Assembly: GCF_003049575.1 (NCBI RefSeq)
Contig: NZ_PYWI01000016.1
Location: 1 to 64,000, forward strand
Origin: Lysinibacillus parviboronicapiens
GTDB taxonomy: Bacteria; Bacillota; Bacilli; Bacillales_A; Planococcaceae
DNA: 64,000 nucleotides
Direction: 5' to 3'
The notes beneath the pieces were generated by a model. It was given only the letters and a program-made list of their open reading frames with translations, was not told the DNA's origin and did not search any database. Both the position numbers and the translations under genes were made by a program. Positions 8,921 through 16,907 of the stretch are shown here, in pieces (the first letter of the stretch is position 1; every line of letters starts with the position of its first letter).

Positions 8921-9622
8921 ATGAATTATCAATTTTTGATAGAAACATTTTTTGTAGCATTATCGGGTGTCCCTATCGCGCTCCTTGTGACGATTGTTGC
9001 TTTACTCATTGCTATACCACTAGGATTTTTACTAGCCTTAACACGCATTAATAAAATTCCTATTATCCATCATTTTGCGAAAATTTATGTATCCTTTGTA
9101 CGAGGTACACCAATCATTATTCAGATTTTCATTATTTACAGCAGCGTTCCATTATTGTTGAAAATTATATTTGAAAAATATAATATCGCCTATGATATCT
9201 ATAAAATCAACCCTATTTGGTATGCTTTTATCGTCTTTGCTTTTAGTACAACAGCGATCTTAATCGAGGTATTCCGTTCGGCATTGGGTACCATTGAAAA
9301 AGGCCAATTAGAGGCAGCACATGCAGTTGGTTTAACAACATTCCAAGCATATCGCCGTATCATTATTCCACAAGCGTTAGTAGTGGCTATGCCGAATATT
9401 TGTACTGCAACAGTCAATCTCATAAAAGCAACCTCACTAGGTTATGCAATGTCTTTACCAGAGATTACATTGAAGGCCAAAGTTGCAGCGAATGTTGGCT
9501 ACAATTACGTAGAAGCATACATTGATATTTTTATAGTGTACCTAATTTTGTGTAGTACAGTTGAATACATTTTTAAACGATATGAAAAACATTTAAGTAA
9601 ATTTAAAATGGCGAGTGCCTAA
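8921..9622 (+). CDS. Amino-acid ABC transporter permease (second of two)
   Basis: A 233-residue polytopic protein of the same family. The EAA loop reads [22 protein letters not shown], nearly the same as in its partner, and the periplasmic-side [13 protein letters not shown] segment is typical. AAGGAGG lies 9 nt upstream of the ATG. It is similar enough to the previous gene in the loop to be a paralogue, but overall divergence points to an old heterodimer. Confidence 0.9.
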   Translation: MNYQFLIETFFVALSGVPIALLVTIVALLIAIPLGFLLALTRINKIPIIHHFAKIYVSFVRGTPIIIQIFIIYSSVPLLLKIIFEKYNIAYDIYKINPIWYAFIVFAFSTTAILIEVFRSALGTIEKGQLEAAHAVGLTTFQAYRRIIIPQALVVAMPNICTATVNLIKATSLGYAMSLPEITLKAKVAANVGYNYVEAYIDIFIVYLILCSTVEYIFKRYEKHLSKFKMASA

Positions 9623-9636
9623 GGGGTGAATTCAGC

Positions 9637-10392
9637 ATGTTAGAGATAAAAAATATTCACAAATCATTTGGCGACAATGAAATTTTAAAGGGTGTCGACC
9701 TATCAATTGATAAGGGCGATGTGGTTGTTATTCTAGGCCCCAGTGGCTCAGGAAAAACAACTTTGCTTCGTTGCATTAACTTTTTAGAAAAAGCCGACCA
9801 AGGGCATGCGACGTTTGGTGATATCGATGTAGATTTTCAAAATGTAAAAAAGAAGGATGTACATGCGATTCGTCAACGTGTAGCTTTTGTATTCCAAAAT
9901 TATAATCTGTTCACCAATAAAACAGCGTTAGAAAACGTCACTGAAGGGCTTATTATCGGCCGTAAGGTAGCAAAGGCTGAAGCTATTGATATTGGGAAAA
10001 AGGCGCTAGATAAAGTGGGACTATCAGAAAAATATAATGCTTACCCGAGTCAGCTATCAGGTGGACAGCAACAACGTGTAGGTATTGCACGTGCCGTTGC
10101 ATTGAACCCAGATATTATTTTATTTGATGAGCCGACTTCTGCCCTTGATCCTGAGCTAGTAGGAGAAGTGCTAACTGTTATGAAAAACATTGCCACAGAA
10201 GGGACGACTATGCTTGTGGTCACGCATGAGATGAGCTTTGCTAAAGATGTGGCAAATCGCGTTATCTTTATGGATGGTGGCGTAGTTGTGGAGGAAGGAA
10301 GTCCACATGATATATTTGTCAGTCCAAAAGAGGAGCGTACAAAGAAGTTTTTAAAACGTGTTATTCCAGAGGATTATACATTTTATATTTAA
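9637..10392 (+). CDS. Amino-acid ABC transporter ATP-binding protein (TcyN/GlnQ type)
   Basis: A 251-residue ATPase that powers the two permeases. Visible motifs: Walker [10 protein letters not shown] (about 33-41), Q-loop VFQNYNLF, signature [14 protein letters not shown], Walker [14 protein letters not shown], and the switch histidine in VVTHEM. It follows the permease gene by 14 bp and closes the transcription unit. Together with the binding protein and permeases it makes one polar amino-acid importer; cystine or an S-substituted cysteine is the likeliest cargo, given resemblance and the flavoprotein partner. Confidence 0.93.
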   Translation: MLEIKNIHKSFGDNEILKGVDLSIDKGDVVVILGPSGSGKTTLLRCINFLEKADQGHATFGDIDVDFQNVKKKDVHAIRQRVAFVFQNYNLFTNKTALENVTEGLIIGRKVAKAEAIDIGKKALDKVGLSEKYNAYPSQLSGGQQQRVGIARAVALNPDIILFDEPTSALDPELVGEVLTVMKNIATEGTTMLVVTHEMSFAKDVANRVIFMDGGVVVEEGSPHDIFVSPKEERTKKFLKRVIPEDYTFYI

Positions 10393-10417
10393 AAAAGGGG
10401 GTTTAAAACCCCAGCCA

Positions 10418-10463
10418 AACTGTAGACAAACTCAAACATTGAGTGTGTTTACAGTTTTTTTCT
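10418..10463 (+). terminator. Terminator of the ABC importer operon
   Basis: AACTGTAGACAAACTCA pairs with TGAGTGTGTTTACAGTT (10439-10455), with one or two mismatches, and continues into TTTTTTCTTTTT. A shorter palindrome, GGGGTTTAAAACCCC, lies just before it at about 10398-10412. Confidence 0.85.
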
Positions 10464-10483
10464 TTTTAAATTAGAAGTATCTA

Positions 10484-10676
10484 GGGACCGTTGATGTCCG
10501 CTATGGCGGACTTTACGGGCATGGCTTCAGGTTACCTCGTACGGTGCCTTCAACTCATGCTAGACCCGCACGAAGTGTAGCAAAGGAGCGAGCAGATGGA
10601 CGGTCATCGGAAAGCGAACATTTTTGCTGGACCTCATGTAGTGAATTTTGCTGCCCTAGTAGGAGTTTAATAATTT
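10484..10676. repeat. GC-rich intergenic island with internal dyads, repeat-like
   Basis: A GC-rich stretch between the ABC operon terminator and the YfcC promoter. It has the small palindrome TCCGC-TATG-GCGGA (10497-10510) and near-inverted ends, GGACCG at 10485-10490 versus CGGTC at 10611-10615. No ORF with a ribosome-binding site is seen. It shares style and some words (cgggca, ctcatgct) with the dyad element at 4742-4850, so it may be a related dispersed repeat. Confidence 0.4.
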
Positions 10677-10701
10677 AATTATACAGAATTATCGAAAAAT
10701 A

Positions 10702-10780
10702 TTGACATATTAGTTTTGTTTTTTTTATATTTTTACATATAGTATTTCCGTTTATCGGAATATATTTCCGTCATACGGAA
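10702..10780 (+). promoter_or_regulatory. Promoter with two tandem 15-bp palindromic operators
   Basis: TTGACA (10702-10707), then an AT-rich -10 such as TTATAT at 10725-10730. Just downstream lie TTCCGTTTATCGGAA (10746-10760) and TTCCGTCATACGGAA (10766-10780). They are the same TTCCG-N5-CGGAA dyad spaced exactly 20 bp centre to centre, about two helical turns, as in cooperative repressor sites. The leader to the next gene is about 185 nt. The cognate regulator is not adjacent and is unknown. Confidence 0.65.
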
Positions 10781-10965
10781 AAACGAGGGGTGTATAAAGT
10801 TCTCAACAATGAAAGATACTGTTTAGTTGTTAAATAGCAATAGTCAGTTTTTAGGGGTTATGTGAATAGCGAAATTCTACTTGTGAAGAGCATTGAATAA
10901 ATACTAGATTATTTGAAACAGAGTCACGAGAATACTTTTATTACTACTTGTTAGGGGGAAAGTAC

Positions 10966-12378
10966 ATGACAAATCTGCAGAACAATCAAGAAGTAGAAGA
11001 GCCAAAAATTAAGGGAATCAATGCATTTGTATTAATGTTTATCATCATTTTGTTAATGACAATATTTACATACATTATTCCAGCTGGTCAGTATGATCGA
11101 GTGGAGAGTAATGGACGCATGGTAGTGGACCCAGAATCATTCCACTATATCGATTCAAATCCTGTTGGTTTCCTTGATATGTTTAAAAGTGTTCATTTAG
11201 GCATGCTTGAAGGCGCTTCCATTATTCTATTTGTCTTTTTATTTGGTGGAGCACTGGGTGTCATGCAAAAAACAGGAGCGATTGATTCATTTATTAAAGT
11301 AATGGCTTCTAAATTTGGGAAACAGGAGTATGTGTTAATTCCTATTCTCATATTAATCTTTGCTAGTTTAGGTACTTTAATTGGTTCAGCCGAGGACACA
11401 TTGGTGTATATTGCCATCATCATTCCGTTAACGATGGCACTTAGAATGGATGCAATTACCGGTTTTGCAATAGTTATGCTAGGCACATTAGCCACTGGCT
11501 TTACATCAGGGATTACAAATCCGTTTAATATCGGGGTCGCTCAAACGATAGCAGAATTACCAATGTATTCAGGCATGTCTTATAGAATTATCGTATTCTT
11601 TGTGTTTTATATTCTAACGGTCATATATATATCCAGACACGCTAAAAGAGTAAAAAATGATCCTTCTAAAGGTATATACGGAAAATACAAGCGAGAAGAA
11701 ATTATTGAAATTGATTTGGATTTTAAAATGAGTGGGCGTCATTTATTAGCGTTTCTTGTCTTATTAGCAAATTTTGTGGCATTAATTGTCGGTGTTATAA
11801 AATTCCAGTGGTATATCAGTGAAATTGGTGGGATTTTTCTTTTAAGCAGTATTATTATGTCGGTAATTTGTAAACTTAGCCCGAATAAAATGGCAGAAGG
11901 TTTTATTACTGGTGCAAGAGATATGGTAGAGGGTGCTTTAATCATAGGCTTTGCTCAAACAATTTTAGTGATTACTACTACAGGTGGGCTCATTGATACA
12001 ATCTTGCATTTTGTAGCAAATGCAGTCAGCGTTTTACCGGCTTCAATTAATGCGGTGGGCATGTTTTTATTACAGCTTTGTTTGAATTTCTTAGTGCCAT
12101 CTGGAAGCGGTCAAGCAGCTTTAACGATGCCAATTATGACACCTTTAGCAGATTTAATTGGTGTGACAAGGCAGACTGCGGTACTGGCTTTCCAATTCGG
12201 AGACGGTATTTCAAATATGATTATTCCTACAAGCGGTGTTTTGTTGGCAGGCTTAGCCATAGCGGGTATTCCATTTTCAAAATGGGTTAAATGGGTTTTT
12301 CCATACTTCCTTATTCAAACAGGCCTAGCGATTATTTTATTAGTAATTGCACATGTCATGAATTACGGACCATTTTAA
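10966..12378 (+). CDS. YfcC-family membrane transporter
   Basis: A 470-residue polytopic protein with about 11-13 hydrophobic segments, of the YfcC/DcuC-like carrier family (COG1288 style). Typical segments are FTYIIPAGQYDR near the N-terminus, GSAEDTLVYIAIIIPL, TSGITNPFNIGVAQ, and the C-terminal VPSGSGQAALTMPIM repeat motif. Substrates in the family are poorly known (peptide-like, C4-dicarboxylate or fatty acids). ATG 10966 has TAGGGGG 7 nt upstream; the longer TTG reading (10948) overlaps that site. The next gene encodes an M20 amidohydrolase, so import of an N-acylated amino acid followed by deacylation is the simplest reading (inference). Confidence 0.85.
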   Translation: MTNLQNNQEVEEPKIKGINAFVLMFIIILLMTIFTYIIPAGQYDRVESNGRMVVDPESFHYIDSNPVGFLDMFKSVHLGMLEGASIILFVFLFGGALGVMQKTGAIDSFIKVMASKFGKQEYVLIPILILIFASLGTLIGSAEDTLVYIAIIIPLTMALRMDAITGFAIVMLGTLATGFTSGITNPFNIGVAQTIAELPMYSGMSYRIIVFFVFYILTVIYISRHAKRVKNDPSKGIYGKYKREEIIEIDLDFKMSGRHLLAFLVLLANFVALIVGVIKFQWYISEIGGIFLLSSIIMSVICKLSPNKMAEGFITGARDMVEGALIIGFAQTILVITTTGGLIDTILHFVANAVSVLPASINAVGMFLLQLCLNFLVPSGSGQAALTMPIMTPLADLIGVTRQTAVLAFQFGDGISNMIIPTSGVLLAGLAIAGIPFSKWVKWVFPYFLIQTGLAIILLVIAHVMNYGPF

Positions 12379-12431
12379 CTTGATACAGTAGTACAGATAA
12401 TGTACCCAAGAAGTGATAGGAGGAATTACTG

Positions 12432-13601
12432 ATGAGAGCAATTAATACGTTGGAACAACAGGTGATCGCATGGCGACAACATTTGCATATGCATCCAGAG
12501 TTGTCACATCAAGAACATCAAACAGCACAATACATTTATAATCAATTATTAACATTTCCACATTTAGAGGTGAAGCGTTTAACTGAAACGAGTGTCTGTG
12601 CATTTTTAAGAGGTACGAAAACGGAGGGGAAAGGTCATACCATTTTATTGCGAGCGGACATCGATGCATTACCGATTGAGGAGGAAACTGAGTTACCCTT
12701 TAAATCAAAAAATCAAGGCGTGATGCATGCGTGTGGACATGATGCGCATCCAGCTATGTTACTTGGTGCAGCAAAGGCATTAGCAGAGCGGGGAACAGAT
12801 TTCACCGGTGAAATACGTTTTGTTTTCCAACATGCTGAGGAGGTAACACCTGGTGGGGCTGCGCAACTTGTTGGTTTAGGTATAGTGGACAATGTAGATT
12901 ACGCATTTGCACTCCATGTAAGCCCAGATTATGAAGTCGGTCAGTTTGCGATGAAGGATGGAAAGTTTACAGCGGCAGCAGATGATTTTGAGATTAAGAT
13001 TTTCGGGCGAGGTGGGCATGCCTCGACTCCTGAGGTTGCGATTGATCCGTTATTAATTGGCTCAGAGATTGTCATGGCATTGCAAACAATTGTCTCACGT
13101 AAAGTGCCAAGCATCCATGCACCGGTCTTAACAGTAGCAAAATTCCATTGTGGCACGGCTTTAAATATTATTGCTGAAACAGCGGAACTTGGTGGAACAA
13201 TTCGATCATTAGATGCGAAGGTACGTGTAGATGCTCGCAAACATTTAGAGAAAATTGTTAATGGCATTGCCTCAATGCATGGGGCGACGGCGGACATCAA
13301 ATGGGAGCTTGGCTGTCCTTCTGTAACAAATGATAAGGAGCTTACGGCGTTATCACGTCGAGTAGCTGGTGACATTGTAGGAGAAGATGGCGTAAGAGAG
13401 TTACCTGATCCGATGTTTGGGACAGAAGATTTTGCAGATTTTTCAGAGGCTGTACCTGCATCGATGCAATTCATAGGCGTGCATAATGTAGATTTTGGTG
13501 AGGCTTATCCGTTGCATCATCCACGTTTTAAAATTGATGAGGACGCACTTATCTACGGTGTGCGCTATTTTGAAAATATTGCTCGTACATTATGTCCATA
13601 A
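12432..13601 (+). CDS. M20D-family amidohydrolase (N-acyl-amino-acid deacylase-like)
   Basis: A 389-residue dinuclear-metal hydrolase of the YxeP/YtnL/HipO type. Metal-site motifs: LRADIDALPIEEE, MHACGHDAH (about 97-105), FQHAEEVTPGGA (about 137-148) and a C-terminal HHPRFKIDE. The lid domain lies around residues 180-290. Members remove acyl groups from amino acids, including N-acetylated S-modified cysteines in B. subtilis sulfur salvage. TAGGAGG lies 8 nt before the ATG. It is the second gene of a two-gene unit with the YfcC carrier, 53 bp apart. Confidence 0.88.
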   Translation: MRAINTLEQQVIAWRQHLHMHPELSHQEHQTAQYIYNQLLTFPHLEVKRLTETSVCAFLRGTKTEGKGHTILLRADIDALPIEEETELPFKSKNQGVMHACGHDAHPAMLLGAAKALAERGTDFTGEIRFVFQHAEEVTPGGAAQLVGLGIVDNVDYAFALHVSPDYEVGQFAMKDGKFTAAADDFEIKIFGRGGHASTPEVAIDPLLIGSEIVMALQTIVSRKVPSIHAPVLTVAKFHCGTALNIIAETAELGGTIRSLDAKVRVDARKHLEKIVNGIASMHGATADIKWELGCPSVTNDKELTALSRRVAGDIVGEDGVRELPDPMFGTEDFADFSEAVPASMQFIGVHNVDFGEAYPLHHPRFKIDEDALIYGVRYFENIARTLCP

Positions 13602-13607
13602 AAAAAG

Positions 13608-13639
13608 AACTCTCGCGACCATTAGCGAGAGTTTTTTTG
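13608..13639. terminator. Terminator shared by convergent genes
   Basis: AACTCTCGC (13608-13616) pairs with GCGAGAGTT (13625-13633) and runs into TTTTT. The opposite side has an A-run, so it can end both the amidohydrolase and the convergent CofE-like gene. Confidence 0.9.
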
Positions 13640-13649
13640 TTATAGGATA

Positions 13650-14840
13650 TTATTTTGTATAGTTATCAAAGTAACCTTGAATATAGATCATTGGTGTACC
13701 TTTGTCCCCTGAACCAGAAGTTAAGTCAGATAAAGAACCAATAAGGTCTGTTAGTTTACGAGGTGTTGTACCTTGAGCGGCCATTTGACCAGTTAAATCT
13801 TCATCTTTGTTTTGGATATACGCAGAGATAGCTGCCTTTAATTCCTCACCGCGAAGATCAGCAAAATCGTTATCTGCTAAGTATTTAAGTTTTACTTCGT
13901 TTGGTGTACCGTCTAAGCCCGCTGTGAAGGCAGGAGAGACAACAGGGTCTGCCAGCTCCCAAATCTTCCCTACAGGATCTTTGAATGCACCATCGCCATA
14001 CACCATTACTTCAACAGTTTTTCCAGTCGCTTCTTTAATTTTTGCTTGGATGCCATCAACGATAGGTTGGCAAGTATGTGGGAATAATTTTACGCTTTCT
14101 TCTGTCGCTTTGTTAGAGCCAAGTAAGCCGTATTCCGCATTGAAGCCAGAACCATTGTTTGAAACAGATAAAATATTGTCAAGACTATAAACTTTTTCAG
14201 CACCATTTGCCGCTAAAATTCGTTTTGTACGGAAGCGTGTGTGAATATCACAAGCCAATACGCTCTTCGTATAATTTAATATAGTTTTTGGGTTATTCGA
14301 AAAGATAACTTCACAAGCAGCGCCTTCAGCTTCAATTAATTCTTTATAGTATTCAATATAATCTACACCAGTAAATGTGTGTTTTTTATAGCCGAAGTGT
14401 TCACGAAACTCAGCCTCTGTTAAAGTATCTGTCCAAGGGTTAATGCCTTTTACATCTAGTTCGTCAATATCAACTAGGTGATTACCGACTTCATCAGATG
14501 GATAGCTTAACATCAACACTACTTTTTTAACACCTTTTGCGATACCACGTAGACAGTTAGCAAAACGGTTACGGCTAAGAATTGGGAAGATTACACCGAC
14601 AGTGTCATCACCAAATTTAGCAGCTACGTCCGCTGCGATGTCTTCAATCGATGCATAGTTACCTTGTGCACGAGCTACAACAGATTCTGTTACTGTTACG
14701 ATATCACGATCTTCAATTGAATAGCCTTCGATTTTTGCTGCATTCAACACAGTATCAACAACGATTTGTTCAATATTGTCACCTTCGTTAATGATTGGAC
14801 CACGAAGACCTCTTACGACTGTACCAACTACACGTTCCAA
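13650..14840 (-). CDS. CofE-family protein (coenzyme F420:L-glutamate ligase-like)
   Basis: A 396-residue cytosolic protein. The opening RGLRGPIINEGDNIEQIVVD and the later VMVYGDGAFKDPVGKIWELADPV are hallmarks of the F420_ligase family (PF01996). True CofE adds glutamates to F420-0, but Bacillales do not make F420 by the known route and no other F420 gene is in the window, so the real substrate is unknown. It is also longer than archaeal CofE (about 250 residues). It starts with TTG; GGAG is 8 nt upstream. It is monocistronic and divergent from a LysR regulator that may control it. Confidence 0.8.
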   Translation of the reverse strand: MERVVGTVVRGLRGPIINEGDNIEQIVVDTVLNAAKIEGYSIEDRDIVTVTESVVARAQGNYASIEDIAADVAAKFGDDTVGVIFPILSRNRFANCLRGIAKGVKKVVLMLSYPSDEVGNHLVDIDELDVKGINPWTDTLTEAEFREHFGYKKHTFTGVDYIEYYKELIEAEGAACEVIFSNNPKTILNYTKSVLACDIHTRFRTKRILAANGAEKVYSLDNILSVSNNGSGFNAEYGLLGSNKATEESVKLFPHTCQPIVDGIQAKIKEATGKTVEVMVYGDGAFKDPVGKIWELADPVVSPAFTAGLDGTPNEVKLKYLADNDFADLRGEELKAAISAYIQNKDEDLTGQMAAQGTTPRKLTDLIGSLSDLTSGSGDKGTPMIYIQGYFDNYTK

Positions 14841-14958
14841 AATAATCTCTCCTCTAAATATATAGGTTTATATAAAAATCAACATGATTTTACTATACGC
14901 CCGTTTAATGATATAAGTAAAATTAATAGTTCATATAATAGCTATAAGGAGTGCTTAT
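14841..14958. promoter_or_regulatory. Divergent control region of the cofE-like gene and LysR gene
   Basis: A 118-bp AT-rich region between divergent starts, the usual place for LysR-type autoregulated operators (T-N11-A dyads). Several A/T dyads occur, for example TATAATAGCTATA at 14934-14946, but none is clearly the operator. Confidence 0.4.
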
Positions 14959-15873
14959 ATGATTGGGAAATTAGATTTATACCGTGTTTTTAGTGTTGTC
15001 GCTAAAAATAGTAGCTTTTCTAGGGCTGCCAAGGATTTATATATGACACAGCCAGCAGTTAGCCAGGCAATGATGCAGTTAGAGAAAGAGCTTGGCACAC
15101 GTCTCTTTAATCGCACGCCTAAAGGTGTCACTCTAACTACAGAAGGAAGTCTTCTTTATGAGTATACGAATTCGGCTTTAGGTCTTTTAGTTGCTGGAGA
15201 AGAAAAGCTTTTTGAATTTAAAAATTTAACAACAGGGCAACTGAAGATAGGTGTAGGAGATACTATTTCTCGTTTCTTTTTAATGCCCTATCTTGAGGCA
15301 TTCCACACAATGTATCCAAATATAAAATTGCAAATGTTTAATGGTACGACTTCAGAAATTTGCAATTTTATTAAATCAGGAGAGGCGGATGTAGGGTTTT
15401 GTAATTTTCCAGTAGAAGATCCGACATTACAGTTAACCGTCTGCACAGAGGTCCAAGATATTTTCGTGTGTGGGGAGAAGTACAGAACACTTGAGACAAA
15501 GAGCTTAAGTTACGAAGATTTATCAAAGTTTCCGCTTATTTTTCTTGAAAAGAAATCGAATTCACGAAAATATGTGGAAAATTATTTGTTTGCTAAAGGG
15601 ATTCAAATCGCCCCTGAATTTGAACTCGGCTCACATGATCTTGTCCTTGAATTTGCACGCAGTAATTTAGGGATAGCTTGTGTAACGAAAGAATTTTCAA
15701 AGGATTACTTACAGAGAGGATTACTTTATGAACTTACATTACTAGAAAGTATTCCGAAGCGTAGTATTGGTATGTGTTATTTGAAAAGTGTGCCATTATC
15801 TCGTGCGGCTACAAAATTTGTAGAGATAATTGAAAATAAGGAAGAACGTAAAAGAATCAATCGAAGAACTTAA
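14959..15873 (+). CDS. LysR-family transcriptional regulator
   Basis: A 304-residue regulator: N-terminal winged helix (residues 1-60, with FSRAAKDLYMTQPAVSQAM as the recognition region), a linker helix, then a two-lobed effector domain (GQLKIGVGDTISRFFLMPYL onward). The effector is unknown. AAGGAG lies 8 nt upstream of the ATG. It is divergent from the CofE-like gene over 118 bp, so that gene is its likely target by the usual LysR arrangement. Confidence 0.93.
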   Translation: MIGKLDLYRVFSVVAKNSSFSRAAKDLYMTQPAVSQAMMQLEKELGTRLFNRTPKGVTLTTEGSLLYEYTNSALGLLVAGEEKLFEFKNLTTGQLKIGVGDTISRFFLMPYLEAFHTMYPNIKLQMFNGTTSEICNFIKSGEADVGFCNFPVEDPTLQLTVCTEVQDIFVCGEKYRTLETKSLSYEDLSKFPLIFLEKKSNSRKYVENYLFAKGIQIAPEFELGSHDLVLEFARSNLGIACVTKEFSKDYLQRGLLYELTLLESIPKRSIGMCYLKSVPLSRAATKFVEIIENKEERKRINRRT

Positions 15874-15874
15874 G

Positions 15875-15912
15875 AAAAGCCTAGCGACTAGAAATAGCCA
15901 GCTAAGCTTTTT
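15875..15912. terminator. Terminator between convergent LysR genes
   Basis: AAAAGCCTAGC (15875-15885) and GCTAAGCTTTTTT (15901-15913) form an imperfect stem with a T-run on the plus side and A-run on the other; both LysR genes converge on it. Confidence 0.7.
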
Positions 15913-15918
15913 TAATGG

Positions 15919-16800
15919 TCAGCTTTTCTTTGTTATAAATTCAATGAGTGTTTCGACATTCCGATTATTTTTCATGGTAGGTGAGTACAGATAAGAGAAA
16001 GTTCGCATAAAATGTTGCCCATCAAATGGCAAGATGGCAATGTCGCCATTTTTAAGTTCACGCTCAATAACACAGCGCGATAGTAAGGATAGACCCAATC
16101 CCTGCATAACACTTTCTTTTACGCCTTGATTGCTGCTGATTGTCAGTAAAGAGCGCACTTGGAGGCCATTTGTTCTAAATAGATGGTCTAAATAATTGCG
16201 CGTGCCAGAACCCGCCTCACGCGCGACCCAATTTTGCTGCTGTAAATCTGAAACAGTAATGTTAGATTGCTTCATAAGTGTGTGATTTTGTGCACCAACA
16301 ATAAATAATTCATCTTGCATAAACGGCTCGATGATAAGCTCGTTGTCTAGTGCTTGTCCCTCTATGAGGCCAATATCGACTTGTAATAACTTTGCCAATT
16401 GAATGATTTCATTAGTATTGCCAATAATAACTTGTAGTTCAAGTTGGGGGAATTGTTGCTGTAGGCTGGCTAAAATTGGCGGTAGAATATATTCTCCAAT
16501 GGTGAAACTAGCACCGATTACGAGCGTTCCTTGAATCGCATGGTGAAAGGTTAAAATATCATTCTTTGCTGCTTCTGCAAGTGCCATAATTTGCTTTGCT
16601 CGTTTATATAAAATTTCACCAGTAGGTGTTATTTGTACAAACTTTGGTGAACGAATAAATAAAGTCGTTTGAAATTCTTGTTCTAAATTCTTGATGTGTA
16701 AACTGACACTTGGCTGAGATATGTGTAGAATTTCTGAGGCTTTCGTAAAATTATTTACTTCCACTAGTGTCATAAATGTTTTTAACGCATCATACTGCAT
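15919..16800 (-). CDS. LysR-family regulator, CysL-like
   Basis: A 293-residue LysR protein. The DNA-binding domain contains FTKASEILHISQPSVSLHIK, and the effector domain begins with GTLVIGASFTIGEYILPPIL. This latter sequence is characteristic of CysL (YwfK), activator of sulfite reductase in B. subtilis, and of relatives beside YeiH exporters. AAGGGGTGAAG precedes the ATG at 16800. It is divergent from the YeiH-family gene over 107 bp. Assignment as the regulator of that exporter is inference; the exact orthology to CysL is not certain. Confidence 0.88.
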   Translation of the reverse strand: MQYDALKTFMTLVEVNNFTKASEILHISQPSVSLHIKNLEQEFQTTLFIRSPKFVQITPTGEILYKRAKQIMALAEAAKNDILTFHHAIQGTLVIGASFTIGEYILPPILASLQQQFPQLELQVIIGNTNEIIQLAKLLQVDIGLIEGQALDNELIIEPFMQDELFIVGAQNHTLMKQSNITVSDLQQQNWVAREAGSGTRNYLDHLFRTNGLQVRSLLTISSNQGVKESVMQGLGLSLLSRCVIERELKNGDIAILPFDGQHFMRTFSYLYSPTMKNNRNVETLIEFITKKS

Positions 16801-16907
16801 AGTACTTCACCCCTTATAATTAGAAATATTAATGATTGCGATTATATATATGTATTTTACTGATGATTAACTTTTTAATAAAGTAATAATCATAAAGGAC
16901 GAAAGAA

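Noticed and set aside
12941-13474. 177-codon frame opposite the amidohydrolase
   Set aside because: It is the antisense shadow of a well-supported enzyme gene; no start signal.
13650-14840. Calling this gene a genuine F420 biosynthesis enzyme
   Set aside because: Length and genomic context do not support F420 synthesis; only family membership is claimed.
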